The translations under genes were made by a program, and so were the position numbers. The notes under the pieces were generated by a model. It had not been told where the DNA came from and ran no database searches. It saw nothing but the letters and a program-made list of their open reading frames with translations. From NCBI RefSeq assembly GCF_003480255.1, contig NZ_QUIN01000012.1, positions 1 through 60,582 on the forward strand: DNA of 60,582 bases, read 5' to 3'. This DNA comes from Erysipelatoclostridium sp. AM42-17 (GTDB lineage Bacteria > Bacillota_I > Bacilli_A > Erysipelotrichales > Coprobacillaceae). Below are positions 1 through 10,261 of this stretch, one piece after another (position 1 is the stretch's first letter; each line of letters starts with the position of its first letter).

Positions 1-77
1 CTTAATTGACGTTGTGTTTTATTCGTTTACTGTTTAGTTTTCAATGATCTCTCACTCATACGTCTCTCGCTGAGTGC
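1..77 (-). other. Probable rRNA operon leader
   Basis: Read on the minus strand, this stretch contains a TTGAAAACTAAACAG-type sequence followed by an A-rich run leading off the left edge. TTGAAAACT... boxes of this kind are typical of leaders and spacers of Firmicutes rRNA operons (the nut/boxA-like processing region). No rRNA gene body is visible, so the assignment is an inference from the leader and from the promoter just upstream. Confidence 0.5.
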
Positions 78-83
78 TTATTT

Positions 84-112
84 ATACTATCACGGTTTTT
101 ATGCTTTGTCTA
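84..112 (-). promoter_or_regulatory. Promoter for leftward transcript (likely rrn)
   Basis: On the minus strand a TAGACA -35 box (107-112) and a TAGTAT -10 box (84-89) are separated by exactly 17 bases. The transcript would start near 77 and run into the rRNA-leader-like sequence at the window edge. It does not serve the HAD gene at 159, which also reads leftward but ends before this promoter. Confidence 0.5.
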
Positions 113-148
113 CTCTTTTTTGTTATTTTTTTAATTTTTTTGTAAAAA

Positions 149-180
149 AAAAGAGGTTCTAACGTTCAAAAACTTCTTTT
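149..180 (-). terminator. Terminator after HAD gene
   Basis: On the minus strand a 9-bp stem with one mismatch (171-179 with 150-158) is followed directly by a run of nine T. It overlaps the last codons of the HAD gene and separates that unit from the presumed rrn promoter. Confidence 0.55.
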
Positions 181-950
181 TTAATCACTTGCAATACACC
201 TTGTTCGTCATTGCTAGGCGCAATTCCGTATGATATTTCTTTAATCTTTAAAACCGCATTAGCCATAGCATAGCTATATTTCACCGATTTTAATAGTGTA
301 TAATCATTCATTTGATCACCAAAAGCCATACATTCTTCTGGTTTTATGTTTAATTCATTTTGTAAAAAACGGATGCCTACACCTTTATTAATGTCTGCAT
401 TTTGAATATCAATCCATTCATTGCCAGATGTTGTTGCCTTTAAACTTGTATCAATCCCTTTAGCAATCTGATCAGCATACTGAATAATCTTCCCTTCAGG
501 ATCAAAGATAGCAATTTTCATAATCTCATCATTAATATCATGATAACTTTCTACAAATTGATAATTACAATAATATGTAGCCACCTGCTTTTCTAATTCT
601 TTATATTTATTCAGACAGTATGCATTTTTTACTCCAGCAAGAATGATTCTCAGTTCAGGCATCGTCTCAATCATAGAAATTACTTTATCTACTTTATTTT
701 GTTCTATTACATTTTTTGACAGTAATTGACACCCTTTTGCTATATAACTTCCGTTTTCTCCAATAAAATACATACTATTTGACATAGGTAAGAATTTTTG
801 ATAAAGGCGATAATATTGATTACCTGAAGCAATAACAAAATGAATTTGTCTCTTTCTAAGTTCATAAAACATATCAATAAATTCTGGTGAAAACCTTTTT
901 TGTGAATCAAGAAAAGTTCCGTCCATGTCTGTCGCGATTAATTTAATCAT
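159..950 (-). CDS. Cof-type HAD-IIB family phosphatase
   Basis: A 263-residue cytoplasmic HAD phosphatase of the Cof/YidA class. The N-terminal motif DMDGT (residues 8-12) carries the nucleophile and acid/base aspartates, and the C-terminal GDQMND supplies Mg-binding aspartates. Length and the inserted cap between the motifs fit class IIB enzymes, which dephosphorylate sugar phosphates, nucleotides or FMN; the substrate cannot be read from sequence. Its ATG at 948-950 follows AAAGGAGGA and overlaps the end of the EamA transporter gene by 8 bp, indicating translational coupling in an operon with the transporter and deformylase upstream. Two similar HAD-IIB genes occur elsewhere in the window. 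Confidence 0.85.
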   Translation of the reverse strand: MIKLIATDMDGTFLDSQKRFSPEFIDMFYELRKRQIHFVIASGNQYYRLYQKFLPMSNSMYFIGENGSYIAKGCQLLSKNVIEQNKVDKVISMIETMPELRIILAGVKNAYCLNKYKELEKQVATYYCNYQFVESYHDINDEIMKIAIFDPEGKIIQYADQIAKGIDTSLKATTSGNEWIDIQNADINKGVGIRFLQNELNIKPEECMAFGDQMNDYTLLKSVKYSYAMANAVLKIKEISYGIAPSNDEQGVLQVIKKEVFER

Positions 951-1809
951 GATTTTCCTCCTTTATAATCATATAGAGAATAGATCCTAATATTAAAATA
1001 GAACCTATGATTTTTAATATTGTCAGTTGTTCTTTTAAAATAAAACAGCCAAAAATAACACTTGTTACCGGTTCAAACATACTAATGATAGAAGCACGAC
1101 TCCCACCTATATATTTAATTCCCTGCTGTAAACATATAATAGCAATAATAGATGTTAAAATGGCAATCACTAATGCATAACCATATACTTTCAAAGGCAA
1201 GACCCATTGAATTTGTCTTGTTAAACCTCCTATTAATAGGATACAGCCCGCAATAGATATAGCAAAATAAAAATTGAGTACATAGGGATTAAGTGAGCCT
1301 AATCTTTTTTTATCTACTCCTACAAGATAATAAGCAAAGAACACTCCTGAAGTTAATGCCATAATCATCCCCAAAAAACTACTTTGATTAAACTCAATAA
1401 AAAAAGTAATACCTACGGTTGCTAATAAAAGGCACAAAAGTGTGGCCTTACCAAGTGGTTGATGATAATAAAAATAATATATTAAACAAACAAATAAAGG
1501 GTACATAAAGTGTAAAACTGTTGCACTCCCGACTCCTATATAACTATAAGATGTATAAAGTAAAATCACAGTCAATGCATTACCAATAATGCCAACACAT
1601 AAAATATCTTTTAATTGTTTTCTGGTTATCTTTAATGAATAGCCTTTTATTTTAATCATTATCCATAAAATTGGAATAACAATAAGATGTCTTAAAAATG
1701 CCATCGTTATACCGTTATTACCTAGTTGATAAGTTATTTTAGCCAAAGTTGGTGTTAAACCAAAAATCACTGCAGATAATAATGTTAAAAAATAGCCTTG
1801 TTTTTTCAT
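943..1809 (-). CDS. EamA/DMT family transporter
   Basis: A 288-residue integral membrane protein with about ten hydrophobic segments along its whole length, typical of two tandem EamA repeats (drug/metabolite transporter superfamily). The glycine-rich start (GLTPTLAK near residues 18-25) and a C-terminal segment with FEPVTSVIFG match the family pattern. Such proteins export amino acids or metabolites, or act as permeases; substrate unknown. The start codon overlaps the stop of the deformylase gene by one base (TAATG), so the two are translated from one mRNA. Confidence 0.85.
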   Translation of the reverse strand: MKKQGYFLTLLSAVIFGLTPTLAKITYQLGNNGITMAFLRHLIVIPILWIMIKIKGYSLKITRKQLKDILCVGIIGNALTVILLYTSYSYIGVGSATVLHFMYPLFVCLIYYFYYHQPLGKATLLCLLLATVGITFFIEFNQSSFLGMIMALTSGVFFAYYLVGVDKKRLGSLNPYVLNFYFAISIAGCILLIGGLTRQIQWVLPLKVYGYALVIAILTSIIAIICLQQGIKYIGGSRASIISMFEPVTSVIFGCFILKEQLTILKIIGSILILGSILYMIIKEENHD

Positions 1810-2219
1810 TAAATAAGAATTCCTTTACAATGATCGATTTCGTGTTGAATAATTTGGGCAGTAAATCCTTCAAATGTTTTTATTTTCTTTTTAAATTGAA
1901 CATCTAAATAAGATACTTTTATTTTATGATATCTTTGAGTTTGCTTTGCACCAGTGTGTGACAAGCAAGATTCCTCACATTGATAAGTTCCTGTTTCTTT
2001 TTCAATAACAGGATTAATTAAAATGAGATATTCATTTTGATTCTCAACTACAATTATATTTTTTAAATATCCGATCATATTAGCAGCCATTCCAACACAA
2101 TGAGTTTGATGAAACTTGATTGTATCTAGTAAATCATCAACAATATAAAGATCTTCCTTTGTTGCATCTTGGCATACTTGTGACAATATAAAATTATCTT
2201 TTACTATTTCTTTTATCAT
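1809..2219 (-). CDS. def: Peptide deformylase
   Basis: A short (136 aa) peptide deformylase that removes the N-formyl group from nascent proteins using a metal centre. All three family motifs are visible: GMAANMIG (motif 1, normally GxGxAAxQ), ESCLS with the metal-binding cysteine (motif 2), and QHEIDH, the HExxH motif with two metal-binding histidines. The motif-1 glutamine is replaced by methionine (AANM instead of AANQ/AAPQ), a departure from the canonical oxyanion residue. It may therefore be a secondary deformylase. RBS GAGG lies 9 bases before the ATG. It is the first gene of a unit that continues into the EamA and HAD genes. Confidence 0.8.
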   Translation of the reverse strand: MIKEIVKDNFILSQVCQDATKEDLYIVDDLLDTIKFHQTHCVGMAANMIGYLKNIIVVENQNEYLILINPVIEKETGTYQCEESCLSHTGAKQTQRYHKIKVSYLDVQFKKKIKTFEGFTAQIIQHEIDHCKGILI

Positions 2220-2235
2220 GATTTTTTCCTCACTA

Positions 2236-2261
2236 AAAAAGATTTCTTATAAAAATCTTTA
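2236..2261 (-). terminator. Terminator after trpXYZ
   Basis: On the minus strand the stem AAAGATTT/AAATCTTT with a 7-base loop is followed by TTTTTT. It overlaps the stop codon of the ATPase gene and separates the tryptophan transporter operon from the downstream deformylase. Confidence 0.6.
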
Positions 2262-3044
2262 TTTTAAAAATACACGATCAGTATACTCTTTTGTTGAAGA
2301 AGAATAAAGATGTATTAATTGTTCTACCGTCATCTTTTTTCTTTCTTCGCCTTCTATTAAAGCAATAATTTGACCATCTTTCATAATCATTGTTTTATTG
2401 CCATACTTCAAAGCATCTTCCATATTATGAGTAATCATCATTGTTGTAATATGATGTTCTTTAACTATTTTATCAGACAATTGTAATACTTTTTGAGCCG
2501 TTTTAGGATCTAATGCGGCAGTATGTTCATCCAATAATAGTAAATCAGGTGTCACTAATGTTGCCATCAATAAAGTCAAGGCTTGCCTTTGTCCCCCTGA
2601 AAGTAAACCCACTTTCATATCTAAACGATTTTCTAATCCCAAATCTAATTCTTTTAAAGATTCTTGAAAAAGAGTGCGATATTTATGTGACATTAAAGAC
2701 AATGAAAAATGTTTTCCTCTTTGATTAGATAAATGTAAGTTTTCTTCTATTGTCATATGTGGTGCTGTTCCTTTTAAAGGATCCTGAAAAAGTCTTCCTA
2801 TATGACGAGCTCTTTTATATTCAGGTTCAAAAGTGATATCTTTTCCATTTAATAAAATTTGACCACTATCACTTTCTACTGCTCCTGATATTGTTTGAAA
2901 TAAAGTTGATTTACCGGCACCATTACTACCAATAATTGTAACAAAGTCTCCTGCTTCCAACTTTAAATTCACATGTGATAGAGCAACTTTTTCATTCACA
3001 GTTCCTTTATAAAATACAACTGACAAATCTTTAAGTTCTAACAT
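2259..3044 (-). CDS. trpZ: ABC transporter ATPase (predicted tryptophan uptake)
   Basis: A 261-residue ABC ATPase that would energise import by the adjacent permease and lipoprotein. Walker A is GSNGAGKST (39-47), the signature LSGGQ is at 148-152, and Walker B LLLLDE ends at 172-173, followed by a D-loop and a switch histidine (MITHN). The start overlaps the permease gene by 7 bp. The operon order binding protein-permease-ATPase, and a tryptophan-type T-box in front, match the TrpXYZ system predicted in Firmicutes. The tryptophan assignment depends on the T-box specifier rather than on the ATPase itself. Confidence 0.8.
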   Translation of the reverse strand: MLELKDLSVVFYKGTVNEKVALSHVNLKLEAGDFVTIIGSNGAGKSTLFQTISGAVESDSGQILLNGKDITFEPEYKRARHIGRLFQDPLKGTAPHMTIEENLHLSNQRGKHFSLSLMSHKYRTLFQESLKELDLGLENRLDMKVGLLSGGQRQALTLLMATLVTPDLLLLDEHTAALDPKTAQKVLQLSDKIVKEHHITTMMITHNMEDALKYGNKTMIMKDGQIIALIEGEERKKMTVEQLIHLYSSSTKEYTDRVFLK

Positions 3045-3919
3045 GACTTTCTCCCTCTTTTCTTACTTTTTAAAGAGCCATTAGTCATAGCTAAAGCAAT
3101 TACTACTAATACTGCTGATAACAATTTTAAATAACCAGAAGGTAACCCAAATTGTAAGGCAATACTTAAAATACAACGATAAAAAATAGCCCCAAAAACG
3201 ACTGCAATCAATTGCATTAAAATCTTTTCTTTTTTAATAAATGTCATTCCTACAATAATACTAGCAAGACCAATAACCATCATTCCGGTTCCATTAGTAA
3301 TATCAGCAAAACTTTGATGTTGAGCAAAGATAGCGCCAGATAAAGAAACTAAACCATTAGCTAACGCTAAACCTAATACTTTCATTTTATCACTATCAAT
3401 TGAACTTGCTTTTACCATTGCTTCATTATCACCACATGCTCTTAATGATAAGCCTAATTGAGTTCTTAAGAATAAATCAAGTAAAACAACCAAAGCAATA
3501 ACAAGAGCATAAATAATGATAATTTTAGCATAAGGTGTAATTGTTTCTAATTGACTAAACACTGTTTTATATCCAAATAAAGAGAGATTAGGTGTTTCAT
3601 TCATAATCATCAAATTAACAGAATATAAACCAGACATTGTTAAAATACCGGCAAGTAATGGCATAATTTTTAATTTTGTGATTAATAAACCTGTTACAAT
3701 TCCAGCCATAACCCCAGCAATAAAAGATAACACTAACCCCAAATAAGGAGAAGCGTGTAAGGTAACCACAGCACTTACAGCACTTCCTAGAGTAAAACTT
3801 CCATCTACTGTTAAATCTGGTAAATCTAACACTTTATAACTGATATATAAACCAAGTGATAAAACTGCAAAAATACCACCTAATTCTAACGCTCCTAATA
3901 CAACCGTCTGACTCATCAT
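3038..3919 (-). CDS. trpY: ABC transporter permease (predicted tryptophan uptake)
   Basis: A 293-residue polytopic permease with about eight hydrophobic segments, resembling the branched-chain/BPD_transp_2 class. The motif DLTVDGSFTLGSAV near residue 34 and the loop LGLSLRACGDN near 155 are typical of this group. It should form the membrane channel with the ATPase downstream (7-bp overlap) and the lipoprotein upstream. Two consecutive ATGs follow an AGGGG ribosome site at 3924-3928; the second (3914-3916) has the better spacing, so the true start may be one codon later. Confidence 0.8.
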   Translation of the reverse strand: MMSQTVVLGALELGGIFAVLSLGLYISYKVLDLPDLTVDGSFTLGSAVSAVVTLHASPYLGLVLSFIAGVMAGIVTGLLITKLKIMPLLAGILTMSGLYSVNLMIMNETPNLSLFGYKTVFSQLETITPYAKIIIIYALVIALVVLLDLFLRTQLGLSLRACGDNEAMVKASSIDSDKMKVLGLALANGLVSLSGAIFAQHQSFADITNGTGMMVIGLASIIVGMTFIKKEKILMQLIAVVFGAIFYRCILSIALQFGLPSGYLKLLSAVLVVIALAMTNGSLKSKKRGRKSC

Positions 3920-3926
3920 ATAACCC

Positions 3927-4907
3927 CTACATTTCTACATAAGCTTTATCATTTTTAATTGAATCAGGTAATGTAATTCCTAATTCATTTAACACTTTTT
4001 TATTAACATAAATATTTAAATTATCTTTAAATACTTTAACTGGAATAGAACTTACTTTTTTACCTTTTAAAACTTGATCAACAATCTTAGCTGTTTCTTT
4101 CCCTAAATTTTCATAATTAATTCCTACTGATAAAAATCCACCATCTTGTACCATTGAATCAGCACCTACATATAATGGCTTTTTAGCTTTAGCACATGCT
4201 GGTCCAACAATATTCATTGCACTAGCAATCATATTATCATTTGGAGCAAAAACAGCATCACATTTTGTATTTAATACATCAATTGCACTTTGAACTTCAT
4301 TAACACCTGTTACTGTTGCTTCTTCCATAACAATACCATGACTATCACAGAAAGCTTTCGCTTTTTTAATATTAGTTACTGAATTTACTTCACCTTTATT
4401 ATAAATTACACCTAATGTTTTTAAATTTGGATTCACTTCAAGTGCTTTATCTAAGATTTGATCGACTTGAATTTCATCACTTGTTCCTGTGATATTTTTA
4501 TCAGGTTTTTCTAAAGAACTTGTTAATCCTGCTGATACTGGATCAGTTACAGCTGCAAAAACAACAGGTGTATCTTTAGCCATTGTTGCTGCTGACATCG
4601 CTACTGGTGTAGCAATAGCGACAACACAATCTTTTTCACTTGATTGGAAACCTTGAATAATAGAAGGTGCTGTATTCATATCTCCTTGAGCATTTTTAAA
4701 TGTATAGTGAATATTTTCTCCTTCTTTATATCCTAATTTATCCATTTCTTTATCAAATGATTTTTTAATTGTATCTAATGAAGTATGTTCAACATATTGA
4801 ACAATTGCAACTTCTTTTACATCCTCTTTACTACTTGAACATCCTGTTAATAATCCTACTGTTAAGGCTACTGCCATTGATAATTTTAATAATCTTTTTG
4901 CTTTCAT
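3927..4907 (-). CDS. trpX: ABC transporter substrate-binding lipoprotein (predicted TrpX)
   Basis: A 326-residue exported binding protein. A lipoprotein signal peptide ends in the lipobox LLTGC, with the lipidated Cys at residue 23. The mature part has the two-lobed periplasmic-binding fold of the PF04392 type (phrases such as VAIATPVAMSA and PVVFAAVTDPV). It would capture tryptophan outside the membrane and deliver it to the permease. The start follows AAGGGGA. As first gene of the operon it lies directly behind the T-box. In the family, relatives bind Trp or other aromatic amino acids; Trp is inferred from the leader. Confidence 0.8.
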   Translation of the reverse strand: MKAKRLLKLSMAVALTVGLLTGCSSSKEDVKEVAIVQYVEHTSLDTIKKSFDKEMDKLGYKEGENIHYTFKNAQGDMNTAPSIIQGFQSSEKDCVVAIATPVAMSAATMAKDTPVVFAAVTDPVSAGLTSSLEKPDKNITGTSDEIQVDQILDKALEVNPNLKTLGVIYNKGEVNSVTNIKKAKAFCDSHGIVMEEATVTGVNEVQSAIDVLNTKCDAVFAPNDNMIASAMNIVGPACAKAKKPLYVGADSMVQDGGFLSVGINYENLGKETAKIVDQVLKGKKVSSIPVKVFKDNLNIYVNKKVLNELGITLPDSIKNDKAYVEM

Positions 4908-5011
4908 TATTTTTCCCCTTTTCTTTGTTTTGATTTTTTTAGTTTTTAACCAAACACCATCGTTTCAATTTCATAAATTAACCCCTTTCTATGAAATCGC
5001 ATTTTCAAAAC

Positions 5012-5041
5012 AAAAAACACCTGTCCCAAAAGGACAGATGT
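5012..5041 (-). terminator. T-box terminator hairpin
   Basis: On the minus strand ACATCTGTCC pairs with GGGACAGGTGT (one G.U) around a TTTT loop, followed by TTTTTTG. The 5' arm overlaps the 3' part of the T-box antiterminator, the usual mutually exclusive arrangement. Confidence 0.85.
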
Positions 5042-5240
5042 TATATCTGCTATGCCACCTTAAGTTTTAAAATGCTATCACATTCTTGCCCTGTAACGTA
5101 GGCTTACGTCAAAAGATACTCGTTACCTTTCCCCTTTGCCTTCATGGGTCCATTTACCAAGTTGCTTACTATCTAGATTTCACCATCCTAGACTCTCTTT
5201 GAGGGCTTTCCTTGTTTTATCTCCCAATCACAAGTTTATG
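5015..5240 (-). promoter_or_regulatory. T-box riboswitch, Trp (UGG specifier)
   Basis: Read on the minus strand, the leader shows in order: an AGAGAG...GGTGAAA stem I apex (5175-5205), a specifier region AAATGGACC with UGG at 5152-5150, further stems (GTAACG/CGTTAC), the T-box core TTAAGGTGGCATAGCAG (5064-5048), and an intrinsic terminator. UGG is the Trp codon. The tRNA-acceptor contact is TGGC, which would pair with a tRNA of discriminator G, as tRNA-Trp has. The leader lies between a promoter and trpX, so uncharged tRNA-Trp should permit read-through. Confidence 0.88.
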
Positions 5241-5251
5241 TATGTATATAA

Positions 5252-5278
5252 ATTATCACATTGATACGAACTTGTCAA
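5252..5278 (-). promoter_or_regulatory. Promoter of trpXYZ
   Basis: A consensus TTGACA (minus strand, 5273-5278) is followed by GATAAT at a 15-base spacing (or overlapping alternatives at 16-17). It stands immediately upstream of the T-box leader. Confidence 0.6.
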
Positions 5279-5309
5279 TAATGTCGACATCATTTCCTAG
5301 GAAATAACA

Positions 5310-6782
<1,473 letters not shown>

Positions 6783-6861
6783 TTATATCTCCTCTTCATT
6801 TTTTCTACCCTTCTATTTAAAGCCAATAAAGCTGATTTGACTAGCGATTTTCAAAAAATGC

Positions 6862-6892
6862 AAAAAAAGAATATCTCTTTCAAGATATCCTT
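6862..6892 (-). terminator. Terminator after metE
   Basis: On the minus strand AAGGATATCT pairs with AGATATTCTT and is followed by TTTTT. It lies between metE and the GH1 gene. Confidence 0.7.
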
Positions 6893-6901
6893 ATTTTTAA
6901 A

Positions 6902-9178
6902 TTAATTTTTATTTAATTGTTTTCTTAAGTTTTGTGCTGCCGTTATCATGTTGATTAAACTTGCTACTGTTTCATTTTCACCACGTGTTTTCAAACCACA
7001 ATCTGGGTTGACCCATAAAGATTCAACCGATATCTTTTCTAGCATCACTTTTAATGCCGCTTCAATTTCTGTAACACTTGGAATTCTTGGTGAATGGATA
7101 TCATACACACCTGGACCTACTTCTGTTTCAAAATCATTTTTCTTCAGTTCATCTAGAATTGTTAATTTTGAACGGGCGGCTTCAAAAGTAATCACATCTG
7201 CATCCATATCATCAATTTCTTTAATAATATCTTCAAATTCACTATAACACATATGAGTATGAATTTGAGTCTCTGGATTGACTTTACTATGACATAAACG
7301 AAATGCTTTAATCGCAAAGTCTAAATAATCATGATGCCAATCCGCCTTGCGTAATGGAAGTTTTTCTCTTAATGCTGCCTCATCTATTTGAATAATATGA
7401 ATTCCTGCCGCTTGTAAATCTAACACTTCTTCTTTAATTGCAAGGGCAATTTGATACATCATTTCTTTTAATGAAATATCAACTCTAGGAAATGACCAGT
7501 TTAATATTGTAACAGGACCTGTAAGCATTCCTTTTACTTCCTTTTTAGATAATGATTGGGCATACTTGATGACATCAACCGTCATTGGTTTAACTCTTTT
7601 AATATCACTAAAAATAATAGGTGGTTTTAAACCCCTTGTTCCATATGACTGTACCCAACCATTTTCTGTAAAGACATACCCTTGTAATTGTTGTCCAAAA
7701 TATTCAACCATATCATTTCTTTCAAATTCTCCATGAACAAGTACATCCAAACCTATTTTTTCTTGTAATTCAATACATTCTTTAATATGACGTTGCATTT
7801 CATGACAATAATCATCATAGCTTATTTTACCTTTTTTATACTTAAACCTTGTTTGTTTGACTTCTTTAGTTTGTGGAAATGAGCCAATTGTAGTTGTTGG
7901 TAATAATGGTAAATTCAGTTTCTCTTTTTGTACTAAGCGTCTTTGACTTCTAGGAACTTGTCGAATAAAGTCATCTTCTTTTAATGCTTTTAAGGCATCT
8001 TGGACTTGTTGATTTGTTCTTAATACACTTTCTTTAAATAAATTTTGATTTTGAATATAAAGTTCATTTTCTTGATAATGTTCATCTTCAAATAATTGAC
8101 ATATTTCATCCATCTCTTTTAATTTTTCATAAGCAAATGAAAAATGCTTTTTAATATTTGAATCCATCTGTGTTTCATTTTCAATTGTATAAGGAACATG
8201 TAATAAAGAACATGATGCATTTAAAATCACATTTTGATTTTCACTTAATTGTTTTAATTGTCTTAAAATATCTTGATAATTTGCTTTCCAAATATTTTTA
8301 CCATTAATTAATCCTGCAAATAAAATCTTATCTTTTGGTAAAGGTGTCTGTTTAACTAAATCATATGTTTGTTTTCCTTCAACAAAGTCAAGACCTACCC
8401 CATCAAAATTGAGTCCACAAATTTCATGATAACAATCTCTTACATCCCCAAAATAAGTTTGTAATAAAACCTTAGTTGTTCCTTTATATTTTAATATTTC
8501 CTGATAGAAATCAACGAATAACGCTACATCATTTTGATCCATATCTTTAACTAAAGAAGGCTCATCAATTTGTAACCATGCCACCCCTGCTTGATGACAC
8601 TGTTCAATAATATCAATATAAGCTTTCTTTAAATCTGTAACATAATCTTTTTTATCTTTAGTTCCATTTACTTTAGCTAAATCTAAAAATGTATAAGGTC
8701 CAATAATAACTGGTTTTGTTTCAATACCTATTGATTTAGCCTGTTTATATCCTTGTAGAAAATCAAGATTTCTTAATTTAATACATGTATCATCTTCTAG
8801 TTCAGGAACCATATAATGATAATTAGTATTAAACCATTTTTTCATTGTATGTGCCTTAACATCACCTTCTTTTCCTTGATAACCTCTAGCCATAGAAAAA
8901 TAAGTCTTTAAATCATCTACATTTAAATCTAAATAACGCTTTTCAATTGCATTTAACATCACGGTCGTATCAAGCATACCATCATATAAAGAATAATCAT
9001 TGGATGGTATAAAAGATACATGATGTTCTAATTGCTTATTCCATTGTAATGCTCTTTGTTCTCTAACAAATTCAAGATATTGAATTTGTGTAATTTCGTT
9101 TCTAAAATATTTTTCAGTTTCAAATTTTAATTCTCTATGAATTCCAATACGTGGAAATCCAATAATTGAATATTTCAT
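6902..9178 (-). CDS. metE: Cobalamin-independent methionine synthase
   Basis: A 758-residue MetE, which transfers a methyl group from 5-methyltetrahydropteroyltriglutamate to homocysteine without B12. The N-terminal half begins with IIGFPRIG and carries the duplicated barrel. The C-terminal half has TTTIGSFPQT, the zinc ligands in IHTHMCYSEF (His, Cys), a downstream Glu, and the Cys in NPDCGLKTR. Length matches the family. It lies downstream of a LysR gene on the same strand. The LysR leader contains a cobalamin riboswitch, a classical logic for metE: switch off the slow B12-free enzyme when B12 is present. Confidence 0.95.
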   Translation of the reverse strand: MKYSIIGFPRIGIHRELKFETEKYFRNEITQIQYLEFVREQRALQWNKQLEHHVSFIPSNDYSLYDGMLDTTVMLNAIEKRYLDLNVDDLKTYFSMARGYQGKEGDVKAHTMKKWFNTNYHYMVPELEDDTCIKLRNLDFLQGYKQAKSIGIETKPVIIGPYTFLDLAKVNGTKDKKDYVTDLKKAYIDIIEQCHQAGVAWLQIDEPSLVKDMDQNDVALFVDFYQEILKYKGTTKVLLQTYFGDVRDCYHEICGLNFDGVGLDFVEGKQTYDLVKQTPLPKDKILFAGLINGKNIWKANYQDILRQLKQLSENQNVILNASCSLLHVPYTIENETQMDSNIKKHFSFAYEKLKEMDEICQLFEDEHYQENELYIQNQNLFKESVLRTNQQVQDALKALKEDDFIRQVPRSQRRLVQKEKLNLPLLPTTTIGSFPQTKEVKQTRFKYKKGKISYDDYCHEMQRHIKECIELQEKIGLDVLVHGEFERNDMVEYFGQQLQGYVFTENGWVQSYGTRGLKPPIIFSDIKRVKPMTVDVIKYAQSLSKKEVKGMLTGPVTILNWSFPRVDISLKEMMYQIALAIKEEVLDLQAAGIHIIQIDEAALREKLPLRKADWHHDYLDFAIKAFRLCHSKVNPETQIHTHMCYSEFEDIIKEIDDMDADVITFEAARSKLTILDELKKNDFETEVGPGVYDIHSPRIPSVTEIEAALKVMLEKISVESLWVNPDCGLKTRGENETVASLINMITAAQNLRKQLNKN

Positions 9179-9246
9179 ATTTTCCCCTCATCTTTCTTTG
9201 ATAACTCAAGTATAAAATGCTTCTTTATCAACGTAAAATATAAAAT

Positions 9247-9291
9247 AAAAGCGGTTGATTATAGTTTAAAACTATAATCACCGCTTATTTT
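9247..9291 (-). terminator. Terminator/attenuator between LysR gene and metE
   Basis: A very long hairpin: 9250-9267 pairs with 9268-9285 over about 17 bp, followed on the minus strand by a T-rich run. It overlaps the stop codon of the LysR gene. It should limit read-through into metE, so metE probably has a promoter of its own in 9180-9245 (a TATACT and an upstream T-rich box are visible but not convincing). Confidence 0.65.
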
Positions 9292-10184
9292 GTATATTCA
9301 ATAAGTGTTTCTATATAATGCTTACCAAACTGGTCTAAAACGACTTTATTATGCGTAATGTAACCTATTTCCATATAATCATCCACCTCTAAAGGTATCG
9401 CTACAATATTCTTTCCATTCAATTGTTCATTAATAATACCACTACATATTGTATAACCATTTAACCCAATCAACAAATTAAAAAGCGTAGCTCGATCACA
9501 CACCATAATATCTTTTTTACTATCTAAAGTACTTAATATTTCTTCAGAAAAATAAAATGAATTATGCTCACCCTGTTCATAAGATAAACGAGGATAAGGC
9601 TCTAAATCTTCTAATGTAACTAGGTTTTGTTTAGCTAATGGGTTATCCTTACCTACAAAAACATGAGGTTTAGCTACAAACAGTGAATGAAACTGTAAAT
9701 CATTTTCCTTTAACGTCTTTTTGATGACTGTCTCATTAAAACGATTTAAATATAAAATACCAATTTCACTTTTTAATCTAGCAACATCTTCAATAATTTC
9801 ATACGTCTGTGTTTCTCTAATTCTAAAGTCATATTCTTGACCCCCATATTTTTTAATTAAAGAAACAAATGCTTCTACGGCAAAAGAATAATGTTGTGTA
9901 GAAATACAAAACTGATGCTTAACTGGTGCTTGACCAAAATATTTTTCTTCTATCAAATTCGTCTGATCAATCACCTGTCTGGCATAACCTAAAAATTCTT
10001 CACCTTGACTTGATAAAATCACACCGCGGTTAGTTCTAATAAAAATGGTTATTCCCAACTCATTTTCTAATTCTTTAATTGCTGTAGTTAAGCTTGGCTG
10101 AGCAATATAAAGCTGCTTGGCTGCTTCACTAATCGTTCCCGCATTCGCTACGGCAATTACATACTTTAACTGTAATAATGTCAT
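9285..10184 (-). CDS. LysR family regulator (methionine-type candidate)
   Basis: A 299-residue LysR-type transcription factor. The N-terminal winged HTH (residues 1-60, with SEAAKQLYIAQPSLTTAIKELE) is canonical and the rest forms the effector-binding domain. The first ATG at 10188-10190 abuts AGGGGG without spacing, so the second ATG (10182-10184), giving the typical MTLLQL start, is preferred. Position directly upstream of metE and behind a cobalamin riboswitch suggests control of sulfur amino acid genes, like MetR or MtaR in other bacteria. That role is inferred from context only. Confidence 0.85.
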   Translation of the reverse strand: MTLLQLKYVIAVANAGTISEAAKQLYIAQPSLTTAIKELENELGITIFIRTNRGVILSSQGEEFLGYARQVIDQTNLIEEKYFGQAPVKHQFCISTQHYSFAVEAFVSLIKKYGGQEYDFRIRETQTYEIIEDVARLKSEIGILYLNRFNETVIKKTLKENDLQFHSLFVAKPHVFVGKDNPLAKQNLVTLEDLEPYPRLSYEQGEHNSFYFSEEILSTLDSKKDIMVCDRATLFNLLIGLNGYTICSGIINEQLNGKNIVAIPLEVDDYMEIGYITHNKVVLDQFGKHYIETLIEYTK

Positions 10185-10211
10185 CTTCATCCCCCTGTTT
10201 TATTACCAAAC

Positions 10212-10240
10212 AAGGAAACATACATCTGCATGCTTCCGGT
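10212..10240 (-). terminator. Candidate expression-platform hairpin
   Basis: On the minus strand GGAAGCAT (10237-10230) pairs with ATGTTTCC (10221-10214, one G.U) and is followed by TTGTTTGG, a weak T-tract. Part of the 5' side can instead pair in the stretch CTGCCGGAACCGG upstream. This is the likely switch element of the cobalamin riboswitch, though termination would be imperfect. Confidence 0.45.
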
Positions 10241-10261
10241 TCCGGCAGAAACATCATTTTC

